A stretch of 64,000 nt of DNA from JBKPNJ01 sp963695705 (GCA_963695705.1 CAVOHB010000009.1:806001-870000), one strand, 5' to 3'; positions 8,611-17,293 are shown, numbered from the stretch's first letter. Numbers and translations: made by a program. Notes: generated by a model from the sequence alone, not told the origin.

Positions 8611-9884
8611 CAGCTCACCTTGAAGAACCGTTTGGTGTGTTCGAGCCCGTCGACCAGGGCATCGATCTCCTCGGGCAACGTGTACAGGTAGAAGGACGCT
8701 CTCGTCGTGGACTGACACCCGAACCTGTGGTGCGCCGGCTTCGCACAGTGGTGCCCTGCGCGGACGGCGATGCCGAGTGAGTCGAGCACCTGCGAGACGT
8801 CGTGTGGGTGGATGTCGGCGAGCTGGAAGCTGACCGCTCCGCCCCGGTCGATCGGCTGGGTCGGGCCGAGCACACGGAGTCCACCGACCGTGGCCAGGCC
8901 CTCCAGTGCGTACGCGGTGATCGCCTGCTCATGGGCGGCGACGTTGTCCATGCCGATCGCCGACAGGTAGTCCACGGCCGCGCCCAGACCGACCGCCTCC
9001 GCGATCGGCGGTGTGCCCGCCTCGAACCGGTGCGGCGGTGGAGCGTACGTCGAACGCGCCATGGTCACCGTCTCGATCATCTCCCCGCCCCCGAGGAACG
9101 GGGGCAGTTGAGCCAGCAGCTCGCGACGACCCCAGAGCACCCCGATGCCCGTAGGTCCGACCATCTTGTGGCCGGTGAACGCGACGAAGTCCGCGCCGAG
9201 CGCGGCCAGGTCAACCGGGAGCTGGGGCACGGCCTGCGATGCGTCGACGACCACCACCGCGCCGACCTGGTGGGCCCGGGCGATGATGACGTCCAGCGGG
9301 TTGATGGTGCCGAGCATGTTGGACACCCACACCAGCGACACGACCTTGGTGCGCTCGTTGATCAGCCCCTCGATGTCGTCGAGGTCCAACCGGCCCTCGT
9401 CGGTGAGGCCGAACCAGCGCAGTGTCGATCCCCTGCGCTGGCAGAGCAGCTGCCACGGCACGATGTTGGAGTGATGCTCCATCTCGGTGATGACGACCTC
9501 GTCGCCGGCCCCGACCCCCAGGTCGGACTCGGCCCAGGCGAGGGTGTTGGCGACGAGGTTCAGCGCCTCGGTGGAGTTCTTGGTGAAGACCACCTCGTCA
9601 CGTGACGCTGCGCCGACGAACCGGGAGACCTTGTCGCGCGCGTCCTCGAACGCGGCGGTCGACTCGGCACCGAGCTGGTGCATCGCCCGCGCCACGTTGG
9701 CATTGTGCACCGCGAGGTGCTCGCTCACGGCGTCGATGACGACCTGGGGCTTCTGCGAGGTGTTGGCGCTGTCGAGATAGACCAGCGGGCGCCCGCCGTC
9801 CAGCCGGCGGGCGAGGATGGGGAAGTCCGCCCGGATTCGGGTGACGTCGAATGCGGCGAGCCGCTGGTCGACCTGTGCGGACAT
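8610..9884 (-). CDS. sufS: SufS cysteine desulfurase
   Basis: A 424-residue PLP enzyme of the class-V aminotransferase fold that takes sulphur from cysteine for cluster building. The PLP lysine sits in FTGHKMVGPTGIG (near residue 236), and the catalytic cysteine in RAGHHCAKPAHHRFG (near 376) is of the SufS type. HHSNIVPWQLL in the middle carries a conserved PLP-side histidine. The ATG at 9884 overlaps the sufC stop (TGATG), and its own stop overlaps sufU in the same way. Partner of SufU; cytoplasmic. Confidence 0.97.
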   Translation of the reverse strand: MSAQVDQRLAAFDVTRIRADFPILARRLDGGRPLVYLDSANTSQKPQVVIDAVSEHLAVHNANVARAMHQLGAESTAAFEDARDKVSRFVGAASRDEVVFTKNSTEALNLVANTLAWAESDLGVGAGDEVVITEMEHHSNIVPWQLLCQRRGSTLRWFGLTDEGRLDLDDIEGLINERTKVVSLVWVSNMLGTINPLDVIIARAHQVGAVVVVDASQAVPQLPVDLAALGADFVAFTGHKMVGPTGIGVLWGRRELLAQLPPFLGGGEMIETVTMARSTYAPPPHRFEAGTPPIAEAVGLGAAVDYLSAIGMDNVAAHEQAITAYALEGLATVGGLRVLGPTQPIDRGGAVSFQLADIHPHDVSQVLDSLGIAVRAGHHCAKPAHHRFGCQSTTRASFYLYTLPEEIDALVDGLEHTKRFFKVS

Positions 9885-10642
9885 CAGGCCGGCGCCTTCA
9901 CGTACTTGTCGTACCCCTCGGCCTCCAGCTGCTCGGCCAGTTCGGCGCCGCCCTCTTCGGCGACCCGGCCGTTGACGAACACGTGCACGAAATCGGGTTC
10001 GATGTAGCGCAGGATGCGGGTGTAGTGCGTGATCAGCAGGACGCCGCGGTCGCTCTGCCTGCGGAACCGGTTGACGCCCTCGGCGACGATCCTCAGCGCG
10101 TCGATGTCGAGGCCGGAGTCGGTCTCGTCGAGGATCGCGAACTTCGGGTTGAGCAGCTCCAGCTGGACGATCTCGTGCCTCTTCTTCTCACCACCGGAGA
10201 AGCCCTCGTTGACGTTGCGCTGCGCGAACGCGGTGTCCATCGACACCTTCTCCATCGCGTTGTTGACGTCCTTCATCCAGGTGCGGAGCTTCGGCGCCTC
10301 CCCGTCCAGGGCGGTCTTGGCCGTACGCAGGAAGTTCGACACCGAGACGCCGGGGACCTCGACCGGGTACTGCATCGCCAGGAAGAGCCCGGCCCGAGCG
10401 CGCTCGTCGACCGTGGTCGTCAGCACGTCGCGGCCGTCCAGCGTGACCGTCCCGCTGGTGACCTTGTACTTCGGATGGCCGGCGATCGAGTAGGCGAGCG
10501 TGGACTTGCCGGAGCCGTTGGGGCCCATGATCGCGTGGGTCTCACCGGACTTCACGGTGAGGTCGACGCCGCGCAGGATCTCCTTCGGGCCGGTCTCGGT
10601 GTCGACCGAGACGTGCAGGTCGCGGATCTCCAAGGTTGCCAT
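9884..10642 (-). CDS. sufC: SufC ATPase
   Basis: A 252-residue ABC-type soluble ATPase that pairs with SufB and SufD in the cluster scaffold. Walker A GPNGSGKST near residue 38; signature region GFSGGEKKRHEIVQL followed by FAILDETDSGLDIDAL, the SufC-specific Walker B in which the glutamate is followed by TDSG. The ATG at 10642 is five bases after the stop of the Rieske ferredoxin gene, and the usual family start MATLEIRDLHV supports it. Confidence 0.97.
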   Translation of the reverse strand: MATLEIRDLHVSVDTETGPKEILRGVDLTVKSGETHAIMGPNGSGKSTLAYSIAGHPKYKVTSGTVTLDGRDVLTTTVDERARAGLFLAMQYPVEVPGVSVSNFLRTAKTALDGEAPKLRTWMKDVNNAMEKVSMDTAFAQRNVNEGFSGGEKKRHEIVQLELLNPKFAILDETDSGLDIDALRIVAEGVNRFRRQSDRGVLLITHYTRILRYIEPDFVHVFVNGRVAEEGGAELAEQLEAEGYDKYVKAPA

Positions 10643-10647
10643 GTGTG

Positions 10648-10986
10648 TCAGTACTCCAGGTCGGGGTTGAGCGGGCGTGCGACGTCGACGTAGACCACGT
10701 CGGCGTCGACCTTGCAGGGGTAGACGGGTACGGGATCGATGGCGGGCAGTCCGAGCGGCTTGCCGCTGCGGAGGTCGAAGCGTGAACCATGCAGCCAGCA
10801 CTCGATCTCGCAGCCCTCCACGTCGCCCTCGCTCAGCGGGATGGCGGCGTGAGAGCACTCGTCGTGGATCGCGAACACCTCGTCATCGGTGCGGACGACG
10901 GCGACGTCGACTCCACCGACGACCACGCCGAGGGCGCCGTTCACCGGCACGTCGGCCAGCGCGCACGCTTCTTCGAACTGACTCAC
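10648..10986 (-). CDS. Rieske [2Fe-2S] ferredoxin inside the suf operon
   Basis: A 112-residue bacterial Rieske-type ferredoxin. Two ligand pairs are visible: DECSHAAIPLS (C-x-H) near residue 44 and ECWLHGSRFD (C-x-x-H) near 63. No signal peptide, so cytoplasmic. The ATG overlaps the sufD stop (10983-10986) and sufC follows five bases after its own stop, so it is made with the Suf scaffold. It may donate electrons during assembly, or simply be a client or ferredoxin expressed together with the machinery; the sequence does not decide this. Confidence 0.93.
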   Translation of the reverse strand: MSQFEEACALADVPVNGALGVVVGGVDVAVVRTDDEVFAIHDECSHAAIPLSEGDVEGCEIECWLHGSRFDLRSGKPLGLPAIDPVPVYPCKVDADVVYVDVARPLNPDLEY

Positions 10987-12167
10987 CGCGCGGCCCCTGC
11001 CGGCGGCAGGCCGACGGCCACCTCGAGCTCGGCCTCGACCGCCTTGAGCAGCCTGTCCTCCAGCTCGGGAACGCCGATCCGGCGGACGATGTCGGCGAAG
11101 AACCCGTGCACGACCAGACGCCGTGCCTCGTCCTCGGGGATGCCGCGGCTCTGCAGGTAGAACAGCTGCTCGTCGTCGAAGCGTCCGGTGGTGCTGGCGT
11201 GGCCGGCGCCGATGATCTCGCCGGTCTGGATCTCCAGGTTGGGCACGGAGTCGGCCCGGCAGCCGTCGGTGAGGACGAGGTTGCGGTTCTGTTCGTAGGT
11301 CTCGATGCCCTCGGCGATCTTGCGGATCAGCACGTCGCCGATCCAGACGGTGTGGGCGCCGTCTCCCTGGAGTGCACCCTTGTACTCCACGTTGCTCTTG
11401 GTGTGAGGAGCGTTGTGGTCGACGAACAGCCGGTGCTCGAGGTGCTGGCCGGCGTCGGCGAAGTAGAGGCCGAGCATCTGCGCGACCCCGCCCGGACCGG
11501 CATAGTCGACGGAGGAGGCGATGCGGACCAGGTCGCCGCCGAGGCTGATGTTCACGTGCTTGAACGAGGCGTCGCGGCCCACGTTGGCATGCTGGTGGGC
11601 GACGTGCACCGACTCGTCATGCCAGTCCTGGATCGAGACGAATGTCAGGGCGGCGCCGTCGCCGACGCGGATCTCGACGTTGGACGCCAGGTTCGCGCGT
11701 CCGGTGTGGTCCAGCACCACGACGCCTGAGGCGTGCTCCTTCATATCGACGAGCACATGGGAGAACGCGACCTCATCCCCCTCGGTCTCGCCGTGGACGT
11801 TGAAGATGACCGGCTTGGACAGCGCGGTCTGCGCCGGCACCGTGACCACCGTCGCCTGCTCGAACCCCAGCCAGGCCTGCGCGCTGACCCGGTCGCGGGG
11901 TGTGTAGACGCGGCCGAGCCGCGGATCCTCGCGACCGACCCGCTCCACTCGCACGTCGGCGGGCGCCGACGACGTGACCGTCTCGGTTCCGCCGGGGGTG
12001 AACGTCGCGTTGTGCAGCCCCTTGAGCCGCTTCAGCGGCGTGAAGCGCCAGACCTCCTCGCGACCGGTCGGGATCGAGTGGTCCTCGAGCTCGAAGGAGC
12101 CGGGCGGGTGGAGGTGGCTGGCCACGGCCTCGACCGCGGTCTGCACGTTCGTTGCTGGTGTGGACAC
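10983..12167 (-). CDS. sufD: SufD, scaffold subunit
   Basis: A 394-residue beta-helix protein that forms the SufBC2D scaffold. It begins with the helical N-terminal domain (SHLHPPGSFELEDH) and ends with the family C-terminus containing ATTGRFDDEQLFYLQSRG, IPEDEARRLVVHGFFADIVRR, very like the SufB tail. The GTG at 12167 starts MSTPATNVQ; no strong ribosome binding site was found. The gap from sufB (70 bp) is the only sizeable spacer in the cluster. Confidence 0.95.
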   Translation of the reverse strand: MSTPATNVQTAVEAVASHLHPPGSFELEDHSIPTGREEVWRFTPLKRLKGLHNATFTPGGTETVTSSAPADVRVERVGREDPRLGRVYTPRDRVSAQAWLGFEQATVVTVPAQTALSKPVIFNVHGETEGDEVAFSHVLVDMKEHASGVVVLDHTGRANLASNVEIRVGDGAALTFVSIQDWHDESVHVAHQHANVGRDASFKHVNISLGGDLVRIASSVDYAGPGGVAQMLGLYFADAGQHLEHRLFVDHNAPHTKSNVEYKGALQGDGAHTVWIGDVLIRKIAEGIETYEQNRNLVLTDGCRADSVPNLEIQTGEIIGAGHASTTGRFDDEQLFYLQSRGIPEDEARRLVVHGFFADIVRRIGVPELEDRLLKAVEAELEVAVGLPPAGAAR

Positions 12168-12237
12168 CTGTGCGTACTTCTCCTTGACTTCTCGGATGCG
12201 GGGTGGCGCGGTGCCGGATCGTTGTCGGCGTCCGGCG

Positions 12238-13651
12238 TCAGCCGACCGCGCCTTCCATCTGCAGCTCGATCAGCCGGTTGAGCTCGAGGGCGTACTCCAT
12301 CGGCAGCTCGCGTGCGATCGGCTCGATGAAGCCGCGCACGATCATGGCCATGGCCTCGTCCTCGGTCATCCCGCGGCTCATCAGGTAGAAGAGCTGGTCG
12401 TCGCTGATCTTGGAGACCGTCGCCTCATGCCCCATCGAGAACGTCGTCCTCGCGGACGTCGACATACGGGTAGGTGTCGGAACGGCTGACCTGGTCGACG
12501 AGCAGCGCGTCGCACTTCACCGTGCTGGCCGAGTGGTGCGCGCCGTTCTGCACCTGGACGAGCCCTCGGTAGGAGGTGCGGCCGCCGCCGCGCGCCACTG
12601 ACTTGGAGATGATCGTGGACTTCGTGTGCGGCGCCGCGTGCACCATCTTGGCCCCGGCGTCCTGGTGCTGGCCCTCACCGGCGAAGGCGACCGAGAGCGT
12701 CTCGCCCTTGGCGTGCTCGCCCATCAGGTAGATGGCGGGGTATTTCATCGTCACCTTGGAGCCGATATTGCCGTCGACCCACTCCATCGTGGCGCCGGCC
12801 TCGCAGGTGGCCCGCTTTGTGACGAGGTTGTAGACGTTGTTGGACCAGTTCTGGATCGTCGTGTAACGGCAGCGGGCACCCTTCTTGACGATGATCTCGA
12901 CGACCGCGGAGTGCAGTGAGTCCGTCGAGTAGATCGGTGCTGTGCATCCCTCGACGTAGTGCACGTAGGCGTCCTCGTCGACGATGATCAGCGTCCGCTC
13001 GAACTGGCCCATGTTCTCGGTGTTGATCCGGAAGTACGCCTGCAGCGGGATGTCGACGTGGACACCCTTGGGCACGTAGATGAACGAGCCACCGGACCAT
13101 ACCGAGGTGTTGAGTGCGGCGAACTTGTTGTCGCCCACCGGGATCACCGTGCCGAAGTACTCCTTGAAGATGTCCTCGTGCTCACGCAGCGCGGTGTCGG
13201 TGTCGAGGAAGAGCACACCGAGCTCCTCGAGGTCCTCGCGGATCTTGTGGTAGACGACCTCGGACTCGTACTGGGCCGCGACACCGGAGACCAGGCGCTG
13301 CTTCTCGGCCTCGGGGATGCCCAGCTTGTCGTAGGTGTTCTTGATGTCGGCCGGCAGCTCGTCCCAGGTGGTCGCCTGCTTCTCGGTGGAACGAACGAAG
13401 TACTTGATGTTGTCGAAGTCGATCGTGCTGAGATCGGCGCCCCAGGTCGGCAGCGGCTTGCGGTGGAAGAGCTTGAGCCCCTTCAGGCGCAGGTCGAGCA
13501 TCCACTGCGGCTCGTTCTTGCGGGCGGAGATGTCACGGACGACGACCTCGTTGAGGCCGCGCTTTGCCGCCGCGCCCGCCACGTCGGAGTCGGACCAGCC
13601 GAACTTGTAGCGACCGAGGCCGTCGAGCTCGGGATGTGCAGTCGTGGTCAT
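12238..13651 (-). CDS. sufB: SufB scaffold subunit, interrupted by a one-base frameshift as sequenced
   Basis: The core scaffold protein on which clusters are built; about 471 residues if repaired. The first frame (13651 to 12425) covers the N-terminus to DTYPYVDVREDDV and then runs into a stop after LDGA. The rest, SMGHEATVSKISDDQLFYLM through the normal C-terminus, lies in another frame down to 12238. Removing one of the two A residues at 12440-12441 (plus strand) restores DDVSMGHEATVSK, the usual family sequence, with no other defect. No intein is present. The ATG at 13651 overlaps the sufR stop by four bases. Since sufB is normally essential in these bacteria, a sequencing error is the simplest reading; a true mutation or recoding is possible. 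Confidence 0.9.
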
Positions 13652-14436
13652 GCGTGGGTCCTTCCGGTCGAGCTGGCGTCACGGGCTGTCCCGGCCGCGA
13701 TCGGGCCGGGCACGTTCGTCGTACAAACACCGTCACCGTGGGCGATGGTGGCGAGGCGCTGGACGTGCCGTCCGAGCAGGCGTGCGAACACCTCTGTCTC
13801 GGCCTCGCACAACTGCGGGAACTGCTCGGCGACGTGGGCCACCGGGCAGTGGTGCTGACAGATCTGGTCACCGCTGGGTGCGGTCCGGACCGAGGCAGCG
13901 TACCCGTCGGCGGTCAGGGCCTCGGCTAGTGCCTGGGCTTTGTCCTTGGTGGGGACGGCGTTGACGGCCGGTCGGTAGCGTTCCTCGAGGTCGGCGACGC
14001 GGCGGCGGGCGAAGGCGGCCACTGCCGCTTCGCCACCGGTCTCGGACAGGAAGCGCATGGCGCTCGCCGCGAGGTCGTCGTAGGCCTGGAAGAACTCGTC
14101 GCGTCCGAAGTCGGTGAGCGCGAACACCTTCGCCGGTCGGCCGCGGCCGCGGTGCACGGTGCTGCGCTGGTCCCGTGCCTCGACCGCGCCGTCGGCGAGG
14201 AGGTTGTCGAGGTGACGGCGTACCGCCGCGGGCGTCAGCGAGAGCCGCCGGGCCAGGTCTGCGGCGGTGGACGGGCCGTTCTCGAGGATGGCTCGCGCCA
14301 CCCGCTCGCGGGTGGGCATGTCGTGATCGACCGCTGCCGATGTGATCGGGATCGGTCGCGCTGCCCGGGCGGCGGGCGGGACCGGTTCGGTCAGCGTCGG
14401 CAGCGGGCCGGGGAGAACCTGGCTCACGTATTTCAC
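13648..14436 (-). CDS. sufR: SufR, iron-sulphur sensing repressor of the suf operon
   Basis: A 262-residue winged-helix regulator. The DNA-binding domain is near residues 40-110 (RVARAILENGPSTAADLARR then LSLTPAAVRRHLDNL), with a wing GRGRPAKVFALT. Cluster-ligand cysteines are in CQHHCPVAHVAEQF PQLCEAE (three cysteines) with another in GDGVCTTN. SufR proteins bind a cluster and repress suf genes when it is loaded. The GTG at 14436 (MKYVSQVLP) is chosen because a -10 like box ends six bases before it, as for a leaderless message; an internal ATG at MPTRERVARA is the alternative. It is first in the operon and overlaps sufB. Confidence 0.9.
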   Translation of the reverse strand: MKYVSQVLPGPLPTLTEPVPPAARAARPIPITSAAVDHDMPTRERVARAILENGPSTAADLARRLSLTPAAVRRHLDNLLADGAVEARDQRSTVHRGRGRPAKVFALTDFGRDEFFQAYDDLAASAMRFLSETGGEAAVAAFARRRVADLEERYRPAVNAVPTKDKAQALAEALTADGYAASVRTAPSGDQICQHHCPVAHVAEQFPQLCEAETEVFARLLGRHVQRLATIAHGDGVCTTNVPGPIAAGTARDASSTGRTHA

Positions 14437-14472
14437 AACACCATTGTGACGTAATTCGGTGCCTGTGTTCAA
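14433..14472 (-). promoter_or_regulatory. suf operon promoter with candidate SufR operator
   Basis: On the minus strand, TTGAAC (14472-14467) and CACAAT (14448-14443) are spaced by 18 bases, with the sufR GTG seven bases beyond the -10. A perfect inverted repeat, TCACAA-N5-TTGTGA (14433-14449), overlaps the -10 and the start codon, a good place for a repressor. It is similar in flavour to the SufR site reported in mycobacteria but not identical. The promoter call is by eye. Confidence 0.5.
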
Positions 14473-14503
14473 ACAAGGGCACCCTAAGTGTCGCTCTCGC
14501 CCG

Positions 14504-14551
14504 TTGCGTCAGGCGAATCGAGGCTCATGACCCTCCGGATGCATGACGCAA
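14504..14551. repeat. 48-bp extragenic palindrome, copy A
   Basis: A 48-base imperfect palindrome with ends TTGCGTCA and TGACGCAA and a centre CTCATGACCCTC. The same 48-base layout is found at 18389-18436 and 29585-29632. Here it lies between the divergent sufR and ABC transporter genes, and its right end is two bases before the transporter's -10 box, so it covers that promoter's -35 region. Confidence 0.75.
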
Positions 14552-14553
14552 CT

Positions 14554-14559
14554 TAGACT
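14554..14559 (+). promoter_or_regulatory. -10 box for leaderless ABC transporter gene
   Basis: TAGACT, six bases before the GTG at 14566. No good -35 is seen; that region is inside palindrome copy A. Confidence 0.45.
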
Positions 14560-14565
14560 CCCCTC

Positions 14566-15489
14566 GTGTCCACCGCCGCGGTCGAGGTCGAGAGCCTCGT
14601 CATGCGGTACGGCCACACCGCCGCGGTCGACGGGCTGACGCTGCGTGTCGAGACAGGCACGGTCACCGCGGTGCTGGGTCCGAACGGGGCCGGCAAGACC
14701 ACGACCCTGGAGACGTGCGAGGGCTACCGGCGGCCGCAGTCGGGCACCGTGCGCACGCTCGGGCTGGACCCGATCCGTGACCACGCCGCGCTCGTCCCCC
14801 GCATCGGGGTGATGCTGCAGGACGGCGGGGCATGGACGACCGCTCGAGCCGACGAGATGTTGCGGCACATGTCGCGGCTGTACGCCCATCCCCTCGACGT
14901 CTCGATGCTGCTGGAGCGGCTCGGGCTCGCGTCGACCGGCCACACCACCTATCGACGGCTGTCCGGCGGGCAGCAGCAGCGTCTCGGGCTCGCGATGGCA
15001 GTCGTCGGGCGGCCCGAGCTGGTCTTCCTCGACGAGCCGACGGCGGGACTCGACCCGCAGGCCCGCCATGCGACCTGGGAGCTGATGGAGGAGCTCCGTG
15101 CGGACGGGGTGACCGTCGTGCTGACGACGCACTACATGGACGAGGCAGAGCGGCTCGCCGACCAGGTCTTCGTCGTCGACCACGGCCGGGTGATCGCCGC
15201 CGGGTCGCCGCGCTCGCTCACGTCCTCCGGGGCGCAGAACACGATCCGCTTCGACGCCCGGCCGGACCTCGACCTGAGCCGGCTGGTCCAGGCGCTGCCC
15301 AGCGGTTTCACCGCCCGCGAACCCTCGGCGGGGTCGTACCGTGTCGAGGGGCCGGTGGACGCGACGGTGCTGGCCACGCTGACCGCGTGGTGCGCCGGCA
15401 ACGGCATCATGCCCGAGGGCTTCGCGGTGGAGAGACAGACGCTCGAGGACGTCTTCCTGGCGATCACCGGCAGGGACCTGCGCGGATGA
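14566..15489 (+). CDS. ABC transporter ATP-binding protein (ABC-2 exporter type)
   Basis: A 307-residue ATPase of the daunorubicin-resistance/ABC-2 type. Walker A GPNGAGKTT near residue 39, signature LSGGQQQRLGLAM near 138, Walker B LVFLDEPTAGLDPQ; the last 80 residues form the accessory C-terminal domain of exporter ATPases. It pairs with the permease that follows. The substrate is unknown; similar pairs sit between sufR and haem A synthesis genes in other actinomycetes. The GTG at 14566 is six bases after a -10 box. The stop is embedded in a tandem duplication with the permease start. Confidence 0.9.
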   Translation: MSTAAVEVESLVMRYGHTAAVDGLTLRVETGTVTAVLGPNGAGKTTTLETCEGYRRPQSGTVRTLGLDPIRDHAALVPRIGVMLQDGGAWTTARADEMLRHMSRLYAHPLDVSMLLERLGLASTGHTTYRRLSGGQQQRLGLAMAVVGRPELVFLDEPTAGLDPQARHATWELMEELRADGVTVVLTTHYMDEAERLADQVFVVDHGRVIAAGSPRSLTSSGAQNTIRFDARPDLDLSRLVQALPSGFTAREPSAGSYRVEGPVDATVLATLTAWCAGNGIMPEGFAVERQTLEDVFLAITGRDLRG

Positions 15490-15507
15490 GGTGCCTGCGC
15501 GGATGAG
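15477..15507 (+). repeat. 17-bp tandem duplication of the ATPase/permease stop-start junction, with a 6-codon micro-ORF
   Basis: CCTGCGCGGATGAG occurs at 15477-15490 and again at 15494-15507. The first copy ends the ATPase (GGATGA) and its ATG at 15486 opens a micro-ORF, MRCLRG, ending at 15506; that stop overlaps the ATG of the permease (15503). So two ATGA overlaps in series replace one. Confidence 0.9.
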
Positions 15508-16276
15508 CGGCACGTTCCGGCCGGCGCCGGCGGCCGCAGCCCTGCCCACCATGGTGCTGGCTCAGGCCGCCATGGAGATGCGGCTGCTGATGCGCAACGG
15601 TGAGCAGCTGCTGCTGGCCGTGGTCATCCCGATCGTCGTGCTCGTCGGCGGGGCAGAGGCGAATGGGGTCCTCGAGCTGGGCTCGGGCCGTCGGATCGAC
15701 GTGCTGACTCCCGGGGTCTTCGCACTGGCCATACTGTCCACGTCGTTCACGTCACTGGCGATCGCCACCGGCTTCGAGCGCCGGTACGGCGTGCTCAAGC
15801 GGCTGGGTTCGACACCGCTGTCGCGCTCCGGGTTGCTGGCCGGAAAGGTGCTGGCGGTCCTGTCCGTCGAGCTGGTGCAGCTCGCGCTGCTGAGTGTCGT
15901 CGCGTCGACGTTGTCCTGGGAGCCCGCCACCGGGTTCGGGGTGGTGGCGTCGACCGTCGCCCTGGCGGTTGCCGGGACCGCGGCCTTCGCGTCGCTCGCG
16001 CTGCTGATGGCCGGAACGCTGCGGGCCGAGGCCACCCTGGCGCTGGCGAACCTGTGCTATCTGGTGCTGGTCCTCGCGGGAGCGGTGGTCGTACCGCTGG
16101 ATGACTATCCGGACTCGGTGCGACCCCTGGTCGAGGCCTTGCCGTCCGGTGCGCTGGCCGAGGGCCTGCGACAGACCCTGCTCGGGCAAGGTGTGCCGCT
16201 CGCGCACCTGCTCGTGCTCGTCGGCTGGGCCGCGGCCGGCTCGGTCCTGTGCGCCCGGACCTTCAAGTGGGACTGA
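15503..16276 (+). CDS. ABC-2 type transporter permease
   Basis: A 257-residue integral membrane protein with about six hydrophobic helices (for example LLLAVVIPIVVLVGG near residue 37 and ATLALANLCYLVLVLAGAVV near 175). The segment GFERRYGVLKRLGSTPLSR is the usual cytoplasmic loop of ABC-2 permeases. Works with the upstream ATPase; substrate unknown. The ATG at 15503 is chosen because it overlaps the micro-ORF stop; a GTG at 15491 in the same frame is possible. The 3' end overlaps ctaA by ten bases. Confidence 0.88.
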   Translation: MSGTFRPAPAAAALPTMVLAQAAMEMRLLMRNGEQLLLAVVIPIVVLVGGAEANGVLELGSGRRIDVLTPGVFALAILSTSFTSLAIATGFERRYGVLKRLGSTPLSRSGLLAGKVLAVLSVELVQLALLSVVASTLSWEPATGFGVVASTVALAVAGTAAFASLALLMAGTLRAEATLALANLCYLVLVLAGAVVVPLDDYPDSVRPLVEALPSGALAEGLRQTLLGQGVPLAHLLVLVGWAAAGSVLCARTFKWD

Positions 16277-17253
16277 CCTCGGTGTGGGCGCGCGTTCCGG
16301 CTCCGTCCAAGCGCACCATGCTCCGACTCGGGGTGGCGTCGCTCGTCGCGAACATGGTCATTGTCGTCACCGGCGGTGCCGTACGGCTCACGGGTTCCGG
16401 CCTCGGCTGTCCGAGGTGGCCGCGCTGCAGTGACGGTTCGTTCGTGCCGCACGGGGAGCTCGGGTACCACGGGTTCGTCGAGTTCAGCAATCGGATGCTG
16501 ACGTTCGTCCTGGCCGTGGTGGTGATCGCGACGTGGGTGGCGGCGATGCGGCTCACCCCGGCGCGCCGGTCCGTGCGGGTGCTCGCGACGGTGATGGCGC
16601 TGGGCGTCCCCGCCCAGGCGCTGCTCGGCGGTGTCACTGTGCTCACCGACCTGAACCCGTGGATCGTGGCGGGGCATCTGCTGGTTTCACTGGCGATCGT
16701 CGGCGTCTGCGTGGTGTTCCTGCGCCGGCTCCAGGAGGGTGACGAGCCGCCGCAGGCAGCGATGAGAAGTGGTCTGGTGTGGCTCGTCCGGATCACCTTC
16801 GGGGCGGCGTGGTTGGTGCTGTATGCAGGGACGGTCGTGACCGGCAGCGGACCGCACGCCGGGGACACCGATGCTCCGCGCACTGGTCTGGATCCCCGTG
16901 CCATGAGCCAGGTGCATGCGGATCTGGTGTTCCTGCTCGTCGGGCTGACCCTCGGCTGCCTGCTCGCGCTGCGGTCCGCGGACGTGCCCGACCGGGCCGT
17001 GCGGGCGGCGGGCTGGCTGCTCGCCATCGAGCTGGCGCAGGGGTGCGTGGGGTTCGTGCAGTACTTCACCGGCCTGCCGGTCGTACTCGTCGGGTTCCAT
17101 CTGCTGGGCGCGTCCGCGGTCAGCGCCTGCGCGACGTGGCTGCTGCTGGGCACGCGTAGCCGCGGCGGGCGTCGGCCAGCCGTCGGTAGGCCCGGCTCGG
17201 CGGCGAAGCCGGGCTCGCCACGGCCGCACGAAGTGTCGGATCGTGTGACATAA
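16267..17253 (+). CDS. ctaA: Haem A synthase (CtaA/COX15 family)
   Basis: A 328-residue membrane protein that oxidises haem O to haem A for cytochrome oxidase, the step after CtaB. Eight hydrophobic helices; histidines expected for haem binding appear in GELGYHGFVEFSNR, IVAGHLLVSL, MSQVHADLVFL and VLVGFHLLGA. An extracytoplasmic cysteine pair (GLGCPRWPRC) is seen after helix 1. The GTG at 16267 overlaps the permease end; a GTG at 16249 and an ATG at 16318 are alternatives. The last seven codons are made from the first unit of a 21-bp tandem repeat, so the C-terminal tail differs from the expected end. Confidence 0.9.
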   Translation: MGLTSVWARVPAPSKRTMLRLGVASLVANMVIVVTGGAVRLTGSGLGCPRWPRCSDGSFVPHGELGYHGFVEFSNRMLTFVLAVVVIATWVAAMRLTPARRSVRVLATVMALGVPAQALLGGVTVLTDLNPWIVAGHLLVSLAIVGVCVVFLRRLQEGDEPPQAAMRSGLVWLVRITFGAAWLVLYAGTVVTGSGPHAGDTDAPRTGLDPRAMSQVHADLVFLLVGLTLGCLLALRSADVPDRAVRAAGWLLAIELAQGCVGFVQYFTGLPVVLVGFHLLGASAVSACATWLLLGTRSRGGRRPAVGRPGSAAKPGSPRPHEVSDRVT

Positions 17254-17293
17254 GTGTCGGATCGCGCGAAATAACTGTCGGATCGCGTGCGGG
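17231..17293. repeat. 21-bp tandem repeat, locus 1 (three units)
   Basis: Three 21-base units built on AAGTGTCGGATCGCGTGAAAT (first 20 bases AAGTGTCGGATCGCGTGAAA) start at 17231, 17252 and 17273. The array begins inside ctaA, supplies its stop codon and fills the space to the convergent ctaB. A second array with the same core lies at 55747-55828. Confidence 0.9.

Noticed and set aside
12238..13651. Intein or programmed frameshift in sufB
   Set aside because: The repaired length is that of an intein-free SufB, and no slippery heptamer or following hairpin was seen, so a plain one-base insertion is favoured; recoding is kept only as a minor option.
17231..17293. Possible CRISPR array
   Set aside because: Units are contiguous 21-base tandem repeats with no spacers, and no cas genes are nearby. 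The same holds for 55747-55828.
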